This document shows, one piece after another, positions 25,547 to 34,188 of a stretch of DNA of 64,000 bases. Under the pieces are notes generated by a model. It did no database searches. It worked only from the letters and a program-made list of their open reading frames with translations, and was not told the DNA's origin. A program made the translations under genes and the position numbers. This DNA is from CAINVV01 sp037137375 (GTDB lineage Bacteria > Bacteroidota > Bacteroidia > Bacteroidales > Prolixibacteraceae), in contig JBAXKJ010000008.1 of assembly GCA_037137375.1 (NCBI GenBank), positions 62,001-126,000 on the forward strand, written 5' to 3'. How positions within the stretch are numbered: the first letter of the stretch is position 1; every line of letters starts with the position of its first letter.

Positions 25547-27046
25547 TTATTCGTAAAGTACCTTATGGCATTCTGAACAGAAAGAGGTCTTCCATGCACC
25601 TTTTATTTCTATCGGATGAACAAACTCCAGTGCTTTATCTGTCGAACTGGTCGTGATCTTTCCGGTAGGGCCTTGGTTGACAATAACATGGCAAAGATCG
25701 CAATTGCGGGATATCGTTTCACCCTTTTCAGTCTTGTGACGGTCTGAGTGGCAACGGAAGCATCCATCAGATTCCAGGTGACCGATGTGATTCAGGTATT
25801 TGGTCGATTCGGCCCTCATAAACGGGAAGGCATTGACCTTGTATTCCGCCTGGATGGCTACAATTGCCTGGGTAATTCTGCCGGATTCCTTCGCATAGAT
25901 ACCTGGATAGTTGTCCTTATAAAAACCCGTAACAGTCTGATTGATCATATTCATGGCCGAGTCCATACTCGTGAAAGGTACTTTAAGGGCTTCCATTGCG
26001 GCCTTTTTGATGTAAGGAATATCCTTTGGAATCTTCCCGGCTACCATGGCGTTATTGATATAGAAAGTAGGGGAATTGTAAAGGTGGGACGGGCGGTTAT
26101 GGCAGTCCATACAGTCCATGACTCTGGCAGGAATAGAATCCAGCGTAGCCTTCTTAACAGGATTTTCCGTATCCATGAAAGTCTTTACTTCACCTGTCTT
26201 GAGGTTGGTCATCTTGACCCAAGGGATACTTTCCCGGTCGGAGGAAGTGGAAACATATTCGATCTTGAAATTCTTGTTGATATGCCAGTGAATACCTTCA
26301 GAGAGGCCCATTGAACTGTATTCAGGACCTATTTTCATCATCAGTGAATTGTTCCACTCGGTGCTGGCTGAGTCGGTGAGGTAAGAACGGATATTAATGA
26401 GTTTTCTGGAATAGAATTTCTCTGGCCAGTGGCAGCGTTCGCAGGTCTCGCGGGCAGGTCTCAGGTTATGCAACGGCGTCGAGATCGGACGGGCATATTT
26501 CTTGAAAGTGACAGAATATACCTGATAAAGTCCTGACATCTTGGATTTTATGTACCAGTCGGCACCCTCTCCAACGTGACACTCCACACAGGCGACCCTT
26601 GCGTGGGGAGAATGTTGGTAAGAAACAAATTCCGGTTCCATGACCTGGTGGCACAGTTTACCGCAAAACTCAACAGATTCCGTGTATTGAAATGCCTTGT
26701 AGCTTCCCATGGCAGAAATCAGCAGAAGGATTACTGTTATGATAGAGATAGTTATGAAACCTGAGCGAAATTTTGCGTCATTCAGATTGAAGACAGGCCA
26801 GTTTCCGGGTTCCTCTGGCGAAGTGTCTTTCTTTCGGATCCGAAGAATAATACCTAATGGAATCATCAAAAGACCGATGACCAAAAACATCGGAACGATG
26901 ATGTAAATGTAAAGACCAAGATAGGTGTTACTCTGTGCGGAGAAGAGTGAAAAAAGAAAAAGGACAAGGATTACCAACAAGCTGTTGGCCGCTATTACGA
27001 ACCCGGTAAGGCTCATCCAGTTGTAAAAATTCCTAGATGGTTTCAT
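25547..27046 (-). CDS. Seven-heme membrane cytochrome c (NapC/NirT-like N-terminus)
   Basis: This 499-residue protein has three transmembrane segments (about 13-36, 43-70 and 95-118), then a periplasmic multiheme region. Heme sites: an atypical CX3CH at Cys128-Cys132-His133 (FCGKLCH), then CXXCH at 153, 202, 312, 429, 449 and 490. The first part (VMEPEFVSYQHSPHARVACVECH) resembles NapC/NirT-type quinol dehydrogenases, which pass electrons from menaquinol to periplasmic reductases. No partner reductase is in the window; the adjacent SDR gene is 11 nt downstream on the same strand. The electron acceptor is unknown. Confidence 0.88.
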   Translation of the reverse strand: MKPSRNFYNWMSLTGFVIAANSLLVILVLFLFSLFSAQSNTYLGLYIYIIVPMFLVIGLLMIPLGIILRIRKKDTSPEEPGNWPVFNLNDAKFRSGFITISIITVILLLISAMGSYKAFQYTESVEFCGKLCHQVMEPEFVSYQHSPHARVACVECHVGEGADWYIKSKMSGLYQVYSVTFKKYARPISTPLHNLRPARETCERCHWPEKFYSRKLINIRSYLTDSASTEWNNSLMMKIGPEYSSMGLSEGIHWHINKNFKIEYVSTSSDRESIPWVKMTNLKTGEVKTFMDTENPVKKATLDSIPARVMDCMDCHNRPSHLYNSPTFYINNAMVAGKIPKDIPYIKKAAMEALKVPFTSMDSAMNMINQTVTGFYKDNYPGIYAKESGRITQAIVAIQAEYKVNAFPFMRAESTKYLNHIGHLESDGCFRCHSDRHKTEKGETISRNCDLCHVIVNQGPTGKITTSSTDKALEFVHPIEIKGAWKTSFCSECHKVLYE

Positions 27047-27334
27047 CAGTATCTAATTTGTTTGTTAAAGGTCTGATGGAATACCCAGATATTCATTTTC
27101 GGTTGGTGTGAAAATATTCTCATGGGTATTTCATAAGATATTAATAGGGTTAATCAATCATTTAGTCGAATAATGCATCAAAAATATAGCTTTTCATCTA
27201 AATATCTAGATTAGATATCTTAAACAGATTCATTCTCAATAATCAATCACAAAGGTTATTATGATGGTGTCTGGTTCAAATAAATGAGCATTATTTGAAT
27301 ATTTTTACGAATTTTGGAAAAACAAATTCCTTTG

Positions 27335-27709
27335 ATGCAAGACATAACAACCCTGAAAGATGTTCACCTGCTCGTGGATACTTTTTACGCCAAAGTAAGA
27401 AAGGATCAGACAATCGGCTACTTTTTCAATGACCGGCTGGTAGGTAAGTGGGAAGCGCACCACAAAAAATTATACCGGTTCTGGCACACTGTATTACTAA
27501 GGCGTCCGGATTATTTTGGCAATCCTGTACCCATACATTTCAACATGCAAATCAAGAGGGAACATTTCGACCATTGGCTGAAAGTATGGTGCACTACCGT
27601 GGACGAATTATTTGAAGGAATTGTTGCCGATAGGGCGAAGTTAAGGGGCAAGACTATGGCCGATGCTTTTTGGGCAAAGATCAGAAGGGCGGACGCTCCT
27701 AAGAGTTGA
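27335..27709 (+). CDS. Group III truncated hemoglobin
   Basis: This protein of about 124 residues fits group III truncated globins: VDTFYAKVRKDQTIGYFF (B/C helices), KKLYRFWHTVLLRRPDYFGNP (E region) and a candidate proximal His in REHFDHWLKVW (His77), with WCTTVDELF after it. Such globins bind O2 or NO and may detoxify NO or peroxide. ATG 27335 is preferred; a TTG at 27314 is in frame and would add seven residues. It ends 1 nt before the convergent YkgJ gene and starts opposite the cytochrome gene, so the 288 nt between (27047-27334) carry divergent promoters; I see no exact TAnnTTTG there. Confidence 0.87.
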   Translation: MQDITTLKDVHLLVDTFYAKVRKDQTIGYFFNDRLVGKWEAHHKKLYRFWHTVLLRRPDYFGNPVPIHFNMQIKREHFDHWLKVWCTTVDELFEGIVADRAKLRGKTMADAFWAKIRRADAPKS

Positions 27710-27710
27710 A

Positions 27711-28298
27711 TTATTCTTCCTCCTTGTTGAGAAAATAGAAATATAATTTTTCAATGGCCGTCCTGATGGCCTCATTGATAGGCATCTGCGGGACGGCAAG
27801 ATCAGGATCAATCGCAAGCAGTTTCATGAAATAATTACTAAAAACAGGCATTTCATCAGGATTTTCTGATGCGAGATCCGCTGCTTTGGTTACGGCCGCC
27901 ACTTGCGTGGTTTTCATAATTTTGCATGTGACCAATACCGGGTGGCTTTCCCGGTTTAACCGGTAACCAAAACCAAACAGTCGACAGATCAACCCCCTGT
28001 GTTCATAATATTTACATCCCCATTCGCCTTTGGCAGAGGCATCCGGATCGAAGCAGGCACACCATTTGTGGTCAGGGTTCTCCAGCTTTTCAAGAAAATC
28101 ATTGACTTTCCCTGTCTTGTATAACCATGCGGCCAGTGGCATAAACTCCATTGGTGAAGCCTCTATATCAATTTTCCTGCAGCACATGCCACAAAAATCA
28201 GGACATTTGAGTCCGCTTTGCGAAGAGGTAAGGGAAAGATGGTTGTCAAGTTCTTCAAACACTTTTTCGACCTCTTCAATGATCCAGGCTTGTCGCAT
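27711..28298 (-). CDS. YkgJ-family cysteine cluster protein
   Basis: This 195-residue protein has the YkgJ/UPF0153 Cys cluster: KCPDFCGMCCRKIDIEASPME (CX3CGXCC), then WCACFDPD, then WGCKYYEHRGLICRLFGFGYR. The cluster is thought to bind a zinc or iron ion; the reaction is unknown. It has no signal peptide. It follows the SpmA/SpmB-like gene by 12 nt on the same strand and is probably co-transcribed with it. The 3' end is 1 nt from the truncated hemoglobin stop. Confidence 0.87.
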   Translation of the reverse strand: MRQAWIIEEVEKVFEELDNHLSLTSSQSGLKCPDFCGMCCRKIDIEASPMEFMPLAAWLYKTGKVNDFLEKLENPDHKWCACFDPDASAKGEWGCKYYEHRGLICRLFGFGYRLNRESHPVLVTCKIMKTTQVAAVTKAADLASENPDEMPVFSNYFMKLLAIDPDLAVPQMPINEAIRTAIEKLYFYFLNKEEE

Positions 28299-28310
28299 GT
28301 TGCAGTTTAA

Positions 28311-29543
28311 TTAGTGAAAAAAGACATATCCCATGAAGATCGCGACAATGAGCCCCACAAGATCAGCGAAAAGTGCGCAGGCCAAGGCGTGTCTGGTCTT
28401 TTTGATCCCAACAGAACCAAAATATACGGCCAGGATAAAGAAGGTTGTGTCGGCCACTCCCTGGACAGTACAACTTAATTTGCCCACGAAGGAGTCTGCC
28501 CCGTAAGTCTTCATTACATCGATCATCATGCCCCTTGAGCCGCTTCCGCTCAAAACCTTCATCAGACCGGTCGGCAGTGCTTCAACGAATTCCGAATTAA
28601 TGCCTACAGATTCGAAAAGCCATTTAATCCCGGCCACAAAATAGTCCATGGCTCCGGAAGCCCTGAAAACACCGATCGCTACCAGGATTGCCACCAGATA
28701 TGGAATGATCCGTACCGCTGTTGCAAAGCCCTCCTTGGCACCATCTATAAACGTTTCGTAAACATTGATTTTACTCCGCATGCCAAGCAGAATAAAGAAA
28801 ATGATCAGTGAAAACAGGATAATATTTGTAGAAACCTTCGATACTAGCGTAATTTGTCCCTGTGAGAGGCTGGTCATGGTAAAAATCAGACTCCCCACGA
28901 GGGTAATCATCCCGAGCATATAGGCAAGGATCGTCCTGTCCCAGAGATTGATCTTCTGCACAATCGAAACCGTGATAAGGCCTGTCATGTTCGCACAGAA
29001 GGTGGCAATCATGATCGGCAAAAAGATATCCGCCGGATTAGCCGCACCCATTTGAGCCCGGTAAACCATGATGGAAATTGGAATCAGGCATAATCCGGAG
29101 GCGTTCAGAACCAGGAACATGATTTGCGGATTAGAGGCGACTTCCTTATTCGGATTACTCGCCTGCATCTCCTTCATGGCCTGCAGTCCCATGGGCGTCG
29201 CTGCATTGTCGAGGCCCATCATATTCGCCGCAAAATTCAGCATCATAGGACTGTACGCAGGGTGGTTCTTACCCAATTCGGGGAAAAGTTTGTCAAAAAA
29301 AGGACCGATCAGTCTGGAAATAATTTTCACGATTCCTCCCATCTCCCCTACTTTCATGATACCGGACCAGAAAGTCAATACACCGGTTAACCCGAGTGAA
29401 ATCTCAAAGCCTGTCTTGGACATCTCGAAGGTGGCGGTCACCATCTCAGAAATACAATCAGTATTACCAAGAAAAATAAGCTTGAACAATGCGATCACAA
29501 AAGCAATCACAAAGAAGAAGATCCAGATGTAGTTTAGGGCCAT
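28311..29543 (-). CDS. Fused SpmA-SpmB-like membrane protein (nucleoside recognition/gate domains)
   Basis: This 410-residue membrane protein contains two Gate/nucleoside-recognition domains in tandem: an SpmA-like half (FEMSKTGFEISLGLTGVLTFWSG, then LNFAANMMGLDNAATPMGLQAM) and an SpmB-like half (FIDGAKEGFATAVRIIPYLVAILVAIGVF, then VLSGSGSRGMM). In Bacillus, SpmA and SpmB are separate and needed for spore core dehydration; in non-sporulating Bacteroidota the fused form has an unknown, presumably transport-related, role. It lies 22 nt downstream of the DUF6807 gene. Confidence 0.88.
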   Translation of the reverse strand: MALNYIWIFFFVIAFVIALFKLIFLGNTDCISEMVTATFEMSKTGFEISLGLTGVLTFWSGIMKVGEMGGIVKIISRLIGPFFDKLFPELGKNHPAYSPMMLNFAANMMGLDNAATPMGLQAMKEMQASNPNKEVASNPQIMFLVLNASGLCLIPISIMVYRAQMGAANPADIFLPIMIATFCANMTGLITVSIVQKINLWDRTILAYMLGMITLVGSLIFTMTSLSQGQITLVSKVSTNIILFSLIIFFILLGMRSKINVYETFIDGAKEGFATAVRIIPYLVAILVAIGVFRASGAMDYFVAGIKWLFESVGINSEFVEALPTGLMKVLSGSGSRGMMIDVMKTYGADSFVGKLSCTVQGVADTTFFILAVYFGSVGIKKTRHALACALFADLVGLIVAIFMGYVFFH

Positions 29544-29565
29544 TTAGTCCGGAGAGATATTATCC

Positions 29566-30639
29566 TCAATATTTTTTGGCGAAATCTTCGGCAATGACAT
29601 TAATGGCTTCGTCAGAAAGGTCCGATCCACTGTGTATGACCATCCGGTATCGGAAGGTAACCGATTTACCTGCCGGGATGCTGTAGTTCAATTTCTCTTT
29701 TCCATTTGTAAATATGCTCCAACCAAGAGGGTTTGCCGCGAACAAACCGTATCCCCGGGCATGCCAGTATGTTGGGTAACCAACATTTTTGGGATGGTCA
29801 CAAATGATAATGGCAATTTTTTCGCTTCCGATGGTCCCGTTCAGGTCCATCCATTTGCCACGAGTCGACCAGACTGCATCATCCTTGATTCCTTCACTGC
29901 TGCGGTAGCTGCCGGTTACACCCTCGTTGGACATGACTTTCACGGTAGTGGGATTACCTTTGGCATCCGTCATGACGACATTGTCTTTAGAAGGAAGTTC
30001 CAATTGACGTGCAACCCGGATAGCAACGACACCTTCTTTGTTGTCGGCCATTGAAACAGCTTCATTTCCTGCGGTCAAAGTAGTTATTCTATCAATTACA
30101 CGCGACGCGCCCTGGTTGCTGAAGAGGAATTCCGTCTTCTCTGCAAGCAGCTGTTTACCATCGGGGGCATCCCAGGTAGCATTTACGACCAGGATTCCAT
30201 GACCCTTACCACCCTCCTTCTTTTCAATCGATTTTTGGTGGATGGTGCCGTATTCATTCTTCTTGTTGGCGGGGATGGCTTCTGAATTGTTCCAGAAATC
30301 CAGTTTATCGACATCTCCATAATTGAACCAGATACCGATGTGATGCGGATGATCGACACGTTCACCTGCCCTTGGCTTCAGCGGATAACCGCGGGTAACC
30401 TCCGTGCCTGCTGAAGTAATGACGGGATATAAGACTGGTTTCATCACGTTCTCAGGCCATATATAAGATGTAAATAGTTTTCCATCCATCATGATATCAA
30501 TCTGCTTCTTATCACTCTTATCGACGAAAGATACAGTACCCTGCTCCTTGCCTGCCGAAGTATCTTTTGAAAATAATGATTGGGCGGTACCAAATTGTAA
30601 ACCAATTGCACCCAAGATCAACATCGCTCTAATTTTCAT
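29566..30639 (-). CDS. DUF6807 (PmoA-like) family exported protein
   Basis: This 357-residue protein has a signal peptide (MLILGAIGLQFGTAQS). The mature part shows the family pattern: YIWPENVMKPVLYPVITSAG, then HPHHIGIWFNYGDV, WSTRGKWMDLNGTIG and the C-terminal MVIHSGSDLSDEAINVIAEDF. The name PmoA in this family is historical and does not mean methane oxidation; members often sit near carbohydrate genes in Bacteroidota and Planctomycetes. Enzyme activity is not established. Upstream gene of a probable DUF6807-Spm-YkgJ unit. Confidence 0.85.
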   Translation of the reverse strand: MKIRAMLILGAIGLQFGTAQSLFSKDTSAGKEQGTVSFVDKSDKKQIDIMMDGKLFTSYIWPENVMKPVLYPVITSAGTEVTRGYPLKPRAGERVDHPHHIGIWFNYGDVDKLDFWNNSEAIPANKKNEYGTIHQKSIEKKEGGKGHGILVVNATWDAPDGKQLLAEKTEFLFSNQGASRVIDRITTLTAGNEAVSMADNKEGVVAIRVARQLELPSKDNVVMTDAKGNPTTVKVMSNEGVTGSYRSSEGIKDDAVWSTRGKWMDLNGTIGSEKIAIIICDHPKNVGYPTYWHARGYGLFAANPLGWSIFTNGKEKLNYSIPAGKSVTFRYRMVIHSGSDLSDEAINVIAEDFAKKY

Positions 30640-30840
30640 GGATCTAGAATTTTAATGATTCGTAAAAATAGCAAATCTCCACTTCTCATTTACCCTGGCG
30701 GAAATATTTCTGAGAGAAAATTATAATTCATAAATTCGCACCGATTAAGTCAGGAAAGACAAGGATGAAACGTACTTCTGCTTTTCCCGTAAACCGATTA
30801 AGTTTACGAATCAATTTACCAGAAATTCAACTCACTGATT

Positions 30841-31677
30841 ATGAATAATAAAAAGGCATTAATTTGGATCTTTGCCGTATTGCTAACTATTTCCGCTGCT
30901 ATTTATCAAAGACTAACCGGTCCAACGCATCCTCAAAGAACCTCGGCTACCATCGCCGGACAGACTTATAAATTCAGACTTCTCCGAACTTTTGACGGCT
31001 CAGGTGATTGCCCGATCACCATTTCCATCGCCGATCAGCAGATTTCAGGAACGCTGGAATACAGAATTTTCCCTCAAAAAGTAGCGTATACGAAACTTGA
31101 AATGGTTCGTGAAGGGGTAAATCTCACCGCTTCTCTTCCCCACCAGGGAATGGCAGGAAAGTTGGAGTACCGTATCATTCTGAGCAAAGGCAGTGAGCAG
31201 GTTGCCCTTAATAACGGCGTCCCAACTGTGATACGTTTCAAGGGTTACGTCCCTGAATTTATCCTGATTCCACACATACTTATCATGTTTCTAGCCATGC
31301 TCTTCAGCAACGTGGCCGGGATATTTGCTTTATTCCGGATTCCTTCCTTCAAGATGCTGAAAATCACCCTTTGGACCATCTTTGCTGGTGGACTGATCAT
31401 GGGTCCTCTGGTGCAGAAATATGCGTTCAATGAACTTTGGGCCGGTGTTCCTTATGGCTGGGACCTGACTGACAACAAGACGCTGATTGCTTTCGTAGCC
31501 TGGCTGATTGCCTGGTGGTTCAACCGAAAGAAGGAATCAGGATATTGGGTTGTAGCCGCGATGGTCGTGACCATGGCAATTTTCTCTATTCCTCACAGCC
31601 TCTTTGGTTCACAACTCGATGCTTCAACTGGAAAGATTATCCAGGGTACTATTTTGCCTTTTCTCTCCATATTTTAA
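30841..31677 (+). CDS. Unrecognised membrane protein with N-terminal beta domain
   Basis: I do not recognise this 278-residue protein. It has an N-terminal hydrophobic anchor (ALIWIFAVLLTISAAIY), an extracytoplasmic segment of about 100 residues with beta-rich pattern (TYKFRLLRTFDGSGDCPI, then GTLEYRIF, GKLEYRII), then about four more hydrophobic segments (FILIPHILIMFLAMLFSNVAGIF onward), ending SLFGSQLD. The repeated LEYRI pattern suggests an internal beta duplication. It is 11 nt upstream of an outer membrane protein gene. Confidence 0.75.
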   Translation: MNNKKALIWIFAVLLTISAAIYQRLTGPTHPQRTSATIAGQTYKFRLLRTFDGSGDCPITISIADQQISGTLEYRIFPQKVAYTKLEMVREGVNLTASLPHQGMAGKLEYRIILSKGSEQVALNNGVPTVIRFKGYVPEFILIPHILIMFLAMLFSNVAGIFALFRIPSFKMLKITLWTIFAGGLIMGPLVQKYAFNELWAGVPYGWDLTDNKTLIAFVAWLIAWWFNRKKESGYWVVAAMVVTMAIFSIPHSLFGSQLDASTGKIIQGTILPFLSIF

Positions 31678-31688
31678 ACTACCCGTCC

Positions 31689-32441
31689 ATGAGACATCTC
31701 TGGTATTCAATTGTGTTGCTTTTTCTAACATTATCTGTTTCCGCTCAACCTGAATCCTGGTATTTATCCCTTTCGATGGGAGGCTGTCTGCCGATAGGTT
31801 CCTTTGCGAATGCGAATCCTTCCAATGCGGAGAATGGTTTTGCAACGAGAGGTTTTGCCCTCAACCTGGATGCTACCTATCCGTTGAACGCTCATTGGGG
31901 CATCAAGGGAATGGTCATGCTCAATAGTAATCCAGTAGATCGGAACGGAATGGGCACCCTGATGGAAAACCGGATGAAGAAACAAGTCTCATTTACAGAA
32001 ACTGAGCGACCCAGCCTGACGTTTTCTGTTAACCCCTGGATGTCGAACAGCATCATCTTCGGACCTGTTTACAGCTTCAATTTCGATAAGTTTGCCTTGG
32101 ATTTTCAGTTGATGACAGGCATGCATGTGGCTTATCTGCCGAATCAACACCTGATTTTCAGCAACCTGAATAATGATTGGGATTATCAGCAAAGGAATAC
32201 CAATCCAGTCCACATTTCGTTGGATCTTCTCGCCGGGACTGCTGTTCGGTTTCCCATTAACGATAAGGTTCAGCTGAAAGTTGCCGTAGATTATCAGACA
32301 TCAAGAGTCAAGAACAGTTACGAAGAACTCCGGATGAACTATCAGGGTACTACCTATACTTTAGATCATCTTGGAAGTGGAAGCAACACTGTATCTAGTA
32401 ATGTCGTGATCGGAACTGTCGGTTTTGTGTTTTACTTGTAA
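31689..32441 (+). CDS. Outer membrane beta-barrel protein, unrecognised
   Basis: This protein of 250 residues starts at ATG 31689 with a clear signal peptide (HLWYSIVLLFLTLSVSAQ); the open frame extends upstream but overlaps the previous gene. The mature part alternates polar and hydrophobic residues as in small outer membrane barrels (WYLSLSMGGCLPIGSF, then NAHWGIKGMVMLNSN, FALDFQLMTGMHVAYL, VQLKVAVDYQT), and it ends in an aromatic/aliphatic strand GTVGFVFYL. It follows the membrane protein gene by 11 nt and probably forms an operon with it. The ligand or role is not visible. Confidence 0.8.
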   Translation: MRHLWYSIVLLFLTLSVSAQPESWYLSLSMGGCLPIGSFANANPSNAENGFATRGFALNLDATYPLNAHWGIKGMVMLNSNPVDRNGMGTLMENRMKKQVSFTETERPSLTFSVNPWMSNSIIFGPVYSFNFDKFALDFQLMTGMHVAYLPNQHLIFSNLNNDWDYQQRNTNPVHISLDLLAGTAVRFPINDKVQLKVAVDYQTSRVKNSYEELRMNYQGTTYTLDHLGSGSNTVSSNVVIGTVGFVFYL

Positions 32442-32451
32442 GCATTTATCC

Positions 32452-34053
32452 TTACTTCTTCATCGCTTCCAGAAATTTCTTGATGAATTTCTGATCGTTT
32501 GCATCTGAATCCCCGTATTTTGCCCTTATTTCAGTAAGCTTCGAATGTAGCATCTTTTGCGTATCGGCATACGCCGGATCGTTGTACACGTTTTTCATTT
32601 CGTGGGGATCCTTTTGCAGATCATACAGTTCCCATTCATCGATGTCATAATAGAAATGCATCAGCTTATATCGCTCTGTTGCAATACCATAATGACGTTT
32701 CACCATGTGCTCGGCAGGGTATTCATAATAGGTATAATAGACAGCCTCGCGCCATTTATCAGTCTTCCCGGCAACCAGTTTTCTGAACGATTCACCCTGC
32801 ATATCGGATGGAATCTTTACCCCGGCATAATCGAGAAAAGTAGGGGCAAAATCGAGGTTCTGAACCAACTTGGTTATCTTGGTGCCAGCTTTTATTTCCT
32901 TTGGATACCTTATCAGGAAAGGCGTTTTGAATGATTCCTCGTACATAAACCGCTTGTCAAACCAACCGTGCTCTCCGAGGTAAAAACCCTGATCTGAGGT
33001 ATAAATCACAATGGTATTCTCCGCTAAACCGTTCTTATCCAAATAGTCTAGCACCTCTCCAACTCCGTCATCGACAGACTTGATGCACCTGAGATAATCC
33101 TTAATGTATCGGTTGTATTTCCACACTGCCAACTCTTTTCCTGTTAGTTTTGCCTTGAGGAATGCCTGGTTTTCTTTCTCATATGCCGCCATCCAGTTGG
33201 CTCGCTGTGAAGGCGACATTCTCTTCAGGTCATTGATGAAACTAGTCGAATCACCTTTCGGATCTACCAGAAGTTTAAAATCCGGGCCCCAGGTGGCATT
33301 CCCGTCAACTTTCATTTCCTGGGATCTGGCTGCAGTACCCCTTCCGGAATAATCATCAAAATAATTGGCTGGCGGAACGAAGGTGGTATCCTGATACAGT
33401 TTCAGATATTTTGGAGCAGGCAACCAGTTGCGGTGGGGAGCCTTCTGATGGTACAACAGGCAAAATGGTTTGGTCTTATCCCGAGTTTCTTTCAGCCATT
33501 TCAAGGCATATGCTGTGGTAATTTCGGTGCAATAACCTTCGATGCGGGTCTTCACGCCATTGATCAAAAAATCCGGATTATAATATTGTCCCTGACCAGG
33601 AAGCACCATAGAATAATCAAAACCCTGAGGCAGACCGTCGAGGTGGATCTTGCCTATCATAGCCGTCTGATATCCAGCCTTCTGCAACTGTTTAGGGAAA
33701 TTATCCTGATCCCAGTTGAAGCCTCCTCTGTTATCAAGCTTTCCGTTGATGAAACTGTGTTTGCCTGTCAGCATCACAGCCCTGCTGGGTGCGCAGATGG
33801 AATTTGTGACACAGGCCCTGGTGAAAATGGCTCCTTCTTTAGCTAAACGGTCAATGTTCGGGGTCTTGTTCAAACCGTAACCGTAAGCGCTGATGGCCTG
33901 ATAGCCATGGTCATCAGACATGATGTAAATAATGTTCGGCCGTTGCTTCTGAGCTGCCTGAGCGCTCTGAGTTGCCTGATTTGTCTGTCCGTTTAATGTC
34001 GGAAGCATTCCAACGGAACAGAGTCCGAGGGTCGAAAATAGTTTGGTGTTCAT
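32452..34053 (-). CDS. Type I sulfatase (formylglycine), exported
   Basis: This 533-residue protein starts at ATG 34053 with a signal-like stretch (NTKLFSTLGLCSVGMLPTLNG); the frame is open upstream for 43 codons with no signal. The sulfatase core has metal ligands in IIYIMSDDHGYQAISAYG, the FGly Cys in SICAPSRAVMLTGKH (C-x-P-x-R), and a second metal site in TSDQGFYLGEHGWFDKR. The C-terminal part (EWELYDLQKDPHEMKNVY) is typical of family S1. The sequence resembles glucosamine or N-sulfatase-like S1 groups, but the target ester is not certain. Activation needs an FGly-generating or anSME enzyme, absent here. Between GH88 and an outer membrane protein gene. Confidence 0.9.
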   Translation of the reverse strand: MNTKLFSTLGLCSVGMLPTLNGQTNQATQSAQAAQKQRPNIIYIMSDDHGYQAISAYGYGLNKTPNIDRLAKEGAIFTRACVTNSICAPSRAVMLTGKHSFINGKLDNRGGFNWDQDNFPKQLQKAGYQTAMIGKIHLDGLPQGFDYSMVLPGQGQYYNPDFLINGVKTRIEGYCTEITTAYALKWLKETRDKTKPFCLLYHQKAPHRNWLPAPKYLKLYQDTTFVPPANYFDDYSGRGTAARSQEMKVDGNATWGPDFKLLVDPKGDSTSFINDLKRMSPSQRANWMAAYEKENQAFLKAKLTGKELAVWKYNRYIKDYLRCIKSVDDGVGEVLDYLDKNGLAENTIVIYTSDQGFYLGEHGWFDKRFMYEESFKTPFLIRYPKEIKAGTKITKLVQNLDFAPTFLDYAGVKIPSDMQGESFRKLVAGKTDKWREAVYYTYYEYPAEHMVKRHYGIATERYKLMHFYYDIDEWELYDLQKDPHEMKNVYNDPAYADTQKMLHSKLTEIRAKYGDSDANDQKFIKKFLEAMKK

Positions 34054-34188
34054 CGGGTTAATATTTTGATATTTATGAGTCTTGCTGTTTACGAATTTAA
34101 CGTTTTCCAAGTAGTTTCCAGAATAATTTGTCTCGGATGGGATTAAAAACTCCCAAATTTGGTTGAAAAATGTACAATTCAATTAGCC

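Noticed and set aside
25748..26314. 188-codon frame opposite the multiheme cytochrome gene
   Set aside because: The minus-strand gene has seven heme motifs and three membrane segments; the opposite frame has none and no start context.
31515..31688. Upstream extension of the outer membrane protein gene
   Set aside because: The extension overlaps the end of the preceding membrane protein gene in another frame and places the signal peptide internally; ATG 31689 is the sensible start.
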